This document shows, piece after piece, positions 5,025-5,934 of a stretch of DNA of 5,934 nucleotides. Under the pieces are notes generated by a model, which saw only the letters and a list, made by a program, of their open reading frames with translations, made no database searches and was not told the origin of the DNA. The translations under genes and the position numbers were made by a program. Within the stretch, counting starts at the first letter, position 1; every line of letters begins with the position of its first letter. This stretch comes from Candidatus Nanohalarchaeota archaeon (GTDB lineage Archaea; EX4484-52): NCBI GenBank assembly GCA_030632385.1, contig DAOVUW010000055.1:1-5934 (forward strand), in the 5' to 3' direction.

Positions 5025-5934
5025 TATGCTATCTCTTGAAGAAAAAATCGCAAAAATATTGCTTGATATTGAAGCAGTAGCTGTGAGTCCTTCTGCTCCA
5101 TTTAGATATGCTTCAGGAATAATGAGTCCAATATATATTGATTGCAGGGTCTTGAATTCCTATCCTGATGAGCGTGAATTTGTATTTGATTCAATGGTAA
5201 ATTATATTTCAGATAATATAAAAAAAGAAAATATTGATGTAATTGTAGGTACTGGTTCGCAGGGAATTAGTTTTGCAACATATGTATCATCAAAACTCAA
5301 TATCCCTATGATATATGTGAGGAATGCTTCAAAAAAACACGGCAGGAAAAACCAGATAGAGGGGTTTTTAGAGGAAAATAAAAGAGTATTGCTGATAAAT
5401 GACATAATATCAACAGAGACTATAATTCCCGAAGCAATTAAAGCTTTGAAGGGAAAAAACGCAACAATAGTCGGCTGTCTTAGCGTCTTTGATATGGGAT
5501 TAGAGTTTGTTGATTTAGTTCTAAAAAAAGAAAACATAAAGATGCATTCTTTGACAAATCTGGATATTCTTTTGAAAACCGCTTTAAATAAGAAAAAAAT
5601 AAATCTTTATGAACATAATGTTGTAATGGAATGGGCAATTAAACCGGAAAAATGGGATGAAAAAAAAGGAATACTAATTGAAAAAATATCTTCTGAACAC
5701 CGGAGGGAGGTTGCAGAAATTTTGCTTGAAATAAAATCGGATTTAATATCGCCTAAAAAACCTTTTGTCTATTCCTCGGGAATAATAAGCCCCATATACT
5801 GCGACAATAGGTTGCTTATGAGCTATCCTGACAAATGGAACAAAATAATTGAAACGTTTCTTAATCTTATTGTCTATACAATCGGGACAGAAAATATAGA
5901 TGCAATTGGAGGAATTGATTCTGCAGGGATATCC
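5025..5934 (+). CDS. pyrE: Tandem orotate phosphoribosyltransferase (two fused PyrE domains), 3' end outside window
   Basis: OPRT joins orotate and PRPP to make OMP, the substrate of PyrF. The visible 303 residues hold one whole OPRT domain (about 1-215) and the first 80 residues of a second (from about 222). Domain 1 shows FRYASGIMSPIYID (26-39), GTGSQGISFA (75-84), the flexible loop VRNASKKHGRKNQIEG (98-113) and a PRPP loop LLINDIISTETI (122-133). Domain 2 begins HRREVAEILLEI (225-236), then FVYSSGIISPIYCDNR (247-262) and IGGIDSAGIS (294-303). Both resemble Bacillus-type PyrE. Domain 1 is unusual: the normal D/E-D-x-x-S-T-G-G-S reads N-D-I-I-S-T-E-T-I, and the first loop lysine is lost, while R99, K103 and H105 remain. 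So domain 1 is probably not a competent PRPP site by itself. The start is the first in-frame ATG after a TATA-like box. The gene is divergent from the pyrF operon. No frameshift is seen, but the second active site lies beyond the window. Confidence 0.93.

Noticed and set aside
5202..5537. Minus-strand open frame inside the pyrE-like gene
   Set aside because: It is antisense to the complete first OPRT domain, and its Phe/Ser-rich text is what the reverse of Lys/Asn/Ile-rich coding gives.
1..5934. CRISPR array, insertion sequence or integrated element
   Set aside because: There are no regularly spaced repeats, transposase or integrase. The tRNA-Ser 3' end is not duplicated in the window, so there is no att-site evidence.

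Overview
The window looks like a compact, AT-rich archaeal chromosome. Three things point that way. The single tRNA is a serine tRNA with no encoded CCA. Several genes carry a TATA-like box (some with an A-rich BRE-like stretch) only about 24-30 bases upstream of the start codon, which is the spacing of leaderless archaeal transcripts. One internal operon gene has a GTGAT Shine-Dalgarno-like site. Two secreted, cysteine-rich small proteins, one ending in a CGNGICE-type motif, fit this too. The PyrE and PyrF proteins are of bacterial type, so some of the metabolism may have been acquired by transfer. I cannot name the lineage; a DPANN or Altiarchaeota-like genome is a guess.

Layout, left to right. 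14-508 (+) encodes a cysteine-rich, probably extracellular protein whose N-terminus is doubtful. 536-691 is an unusually GC-rich, hairpin-rich intergenic element that I cannot identify. 752-1261 (-) is a shikimate-kinase-like P-loop kinase that lacks one shikimate-contacting arginine. 1349-1430 (-) is tRNA-Ser(UGA). 1469-2551 (-) is a MoxR-type AAA+ ATPase without its usual partners in view. 2597-2719 (-) may be a relic of a protein tail. 2759-3091 (+) is a small membrane-anchored cysteine-rich protein.

The right third is a pyrimidine nucleotide locus. On the minus strand a tightly packed operon reads LOG/TIGR00725-like nucleotide-binding protein, then pyrF (orotidine-5'-phosphate decarboxylase), then a CoA-binding-domain protein. 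Facing away from it on the plus strand, across a 94-base shared promoter region, is a pyrE-like gene that runs off the window. It encodes two orotate phosphoribosyltransferase domains in tandem. The first has a damaged PRPP-binding loop but keeps two residues of the flexible catalytic loop that OPRTs donate to their dimer partner. PyrE makes OMP and PyrF converts it to UMP, so the two transcripts carry the last two steps of UMP synthesis. The fused OPRT is the most interesting item here. The structured element at 536-691 and the LOG-pyrF linkage come next.
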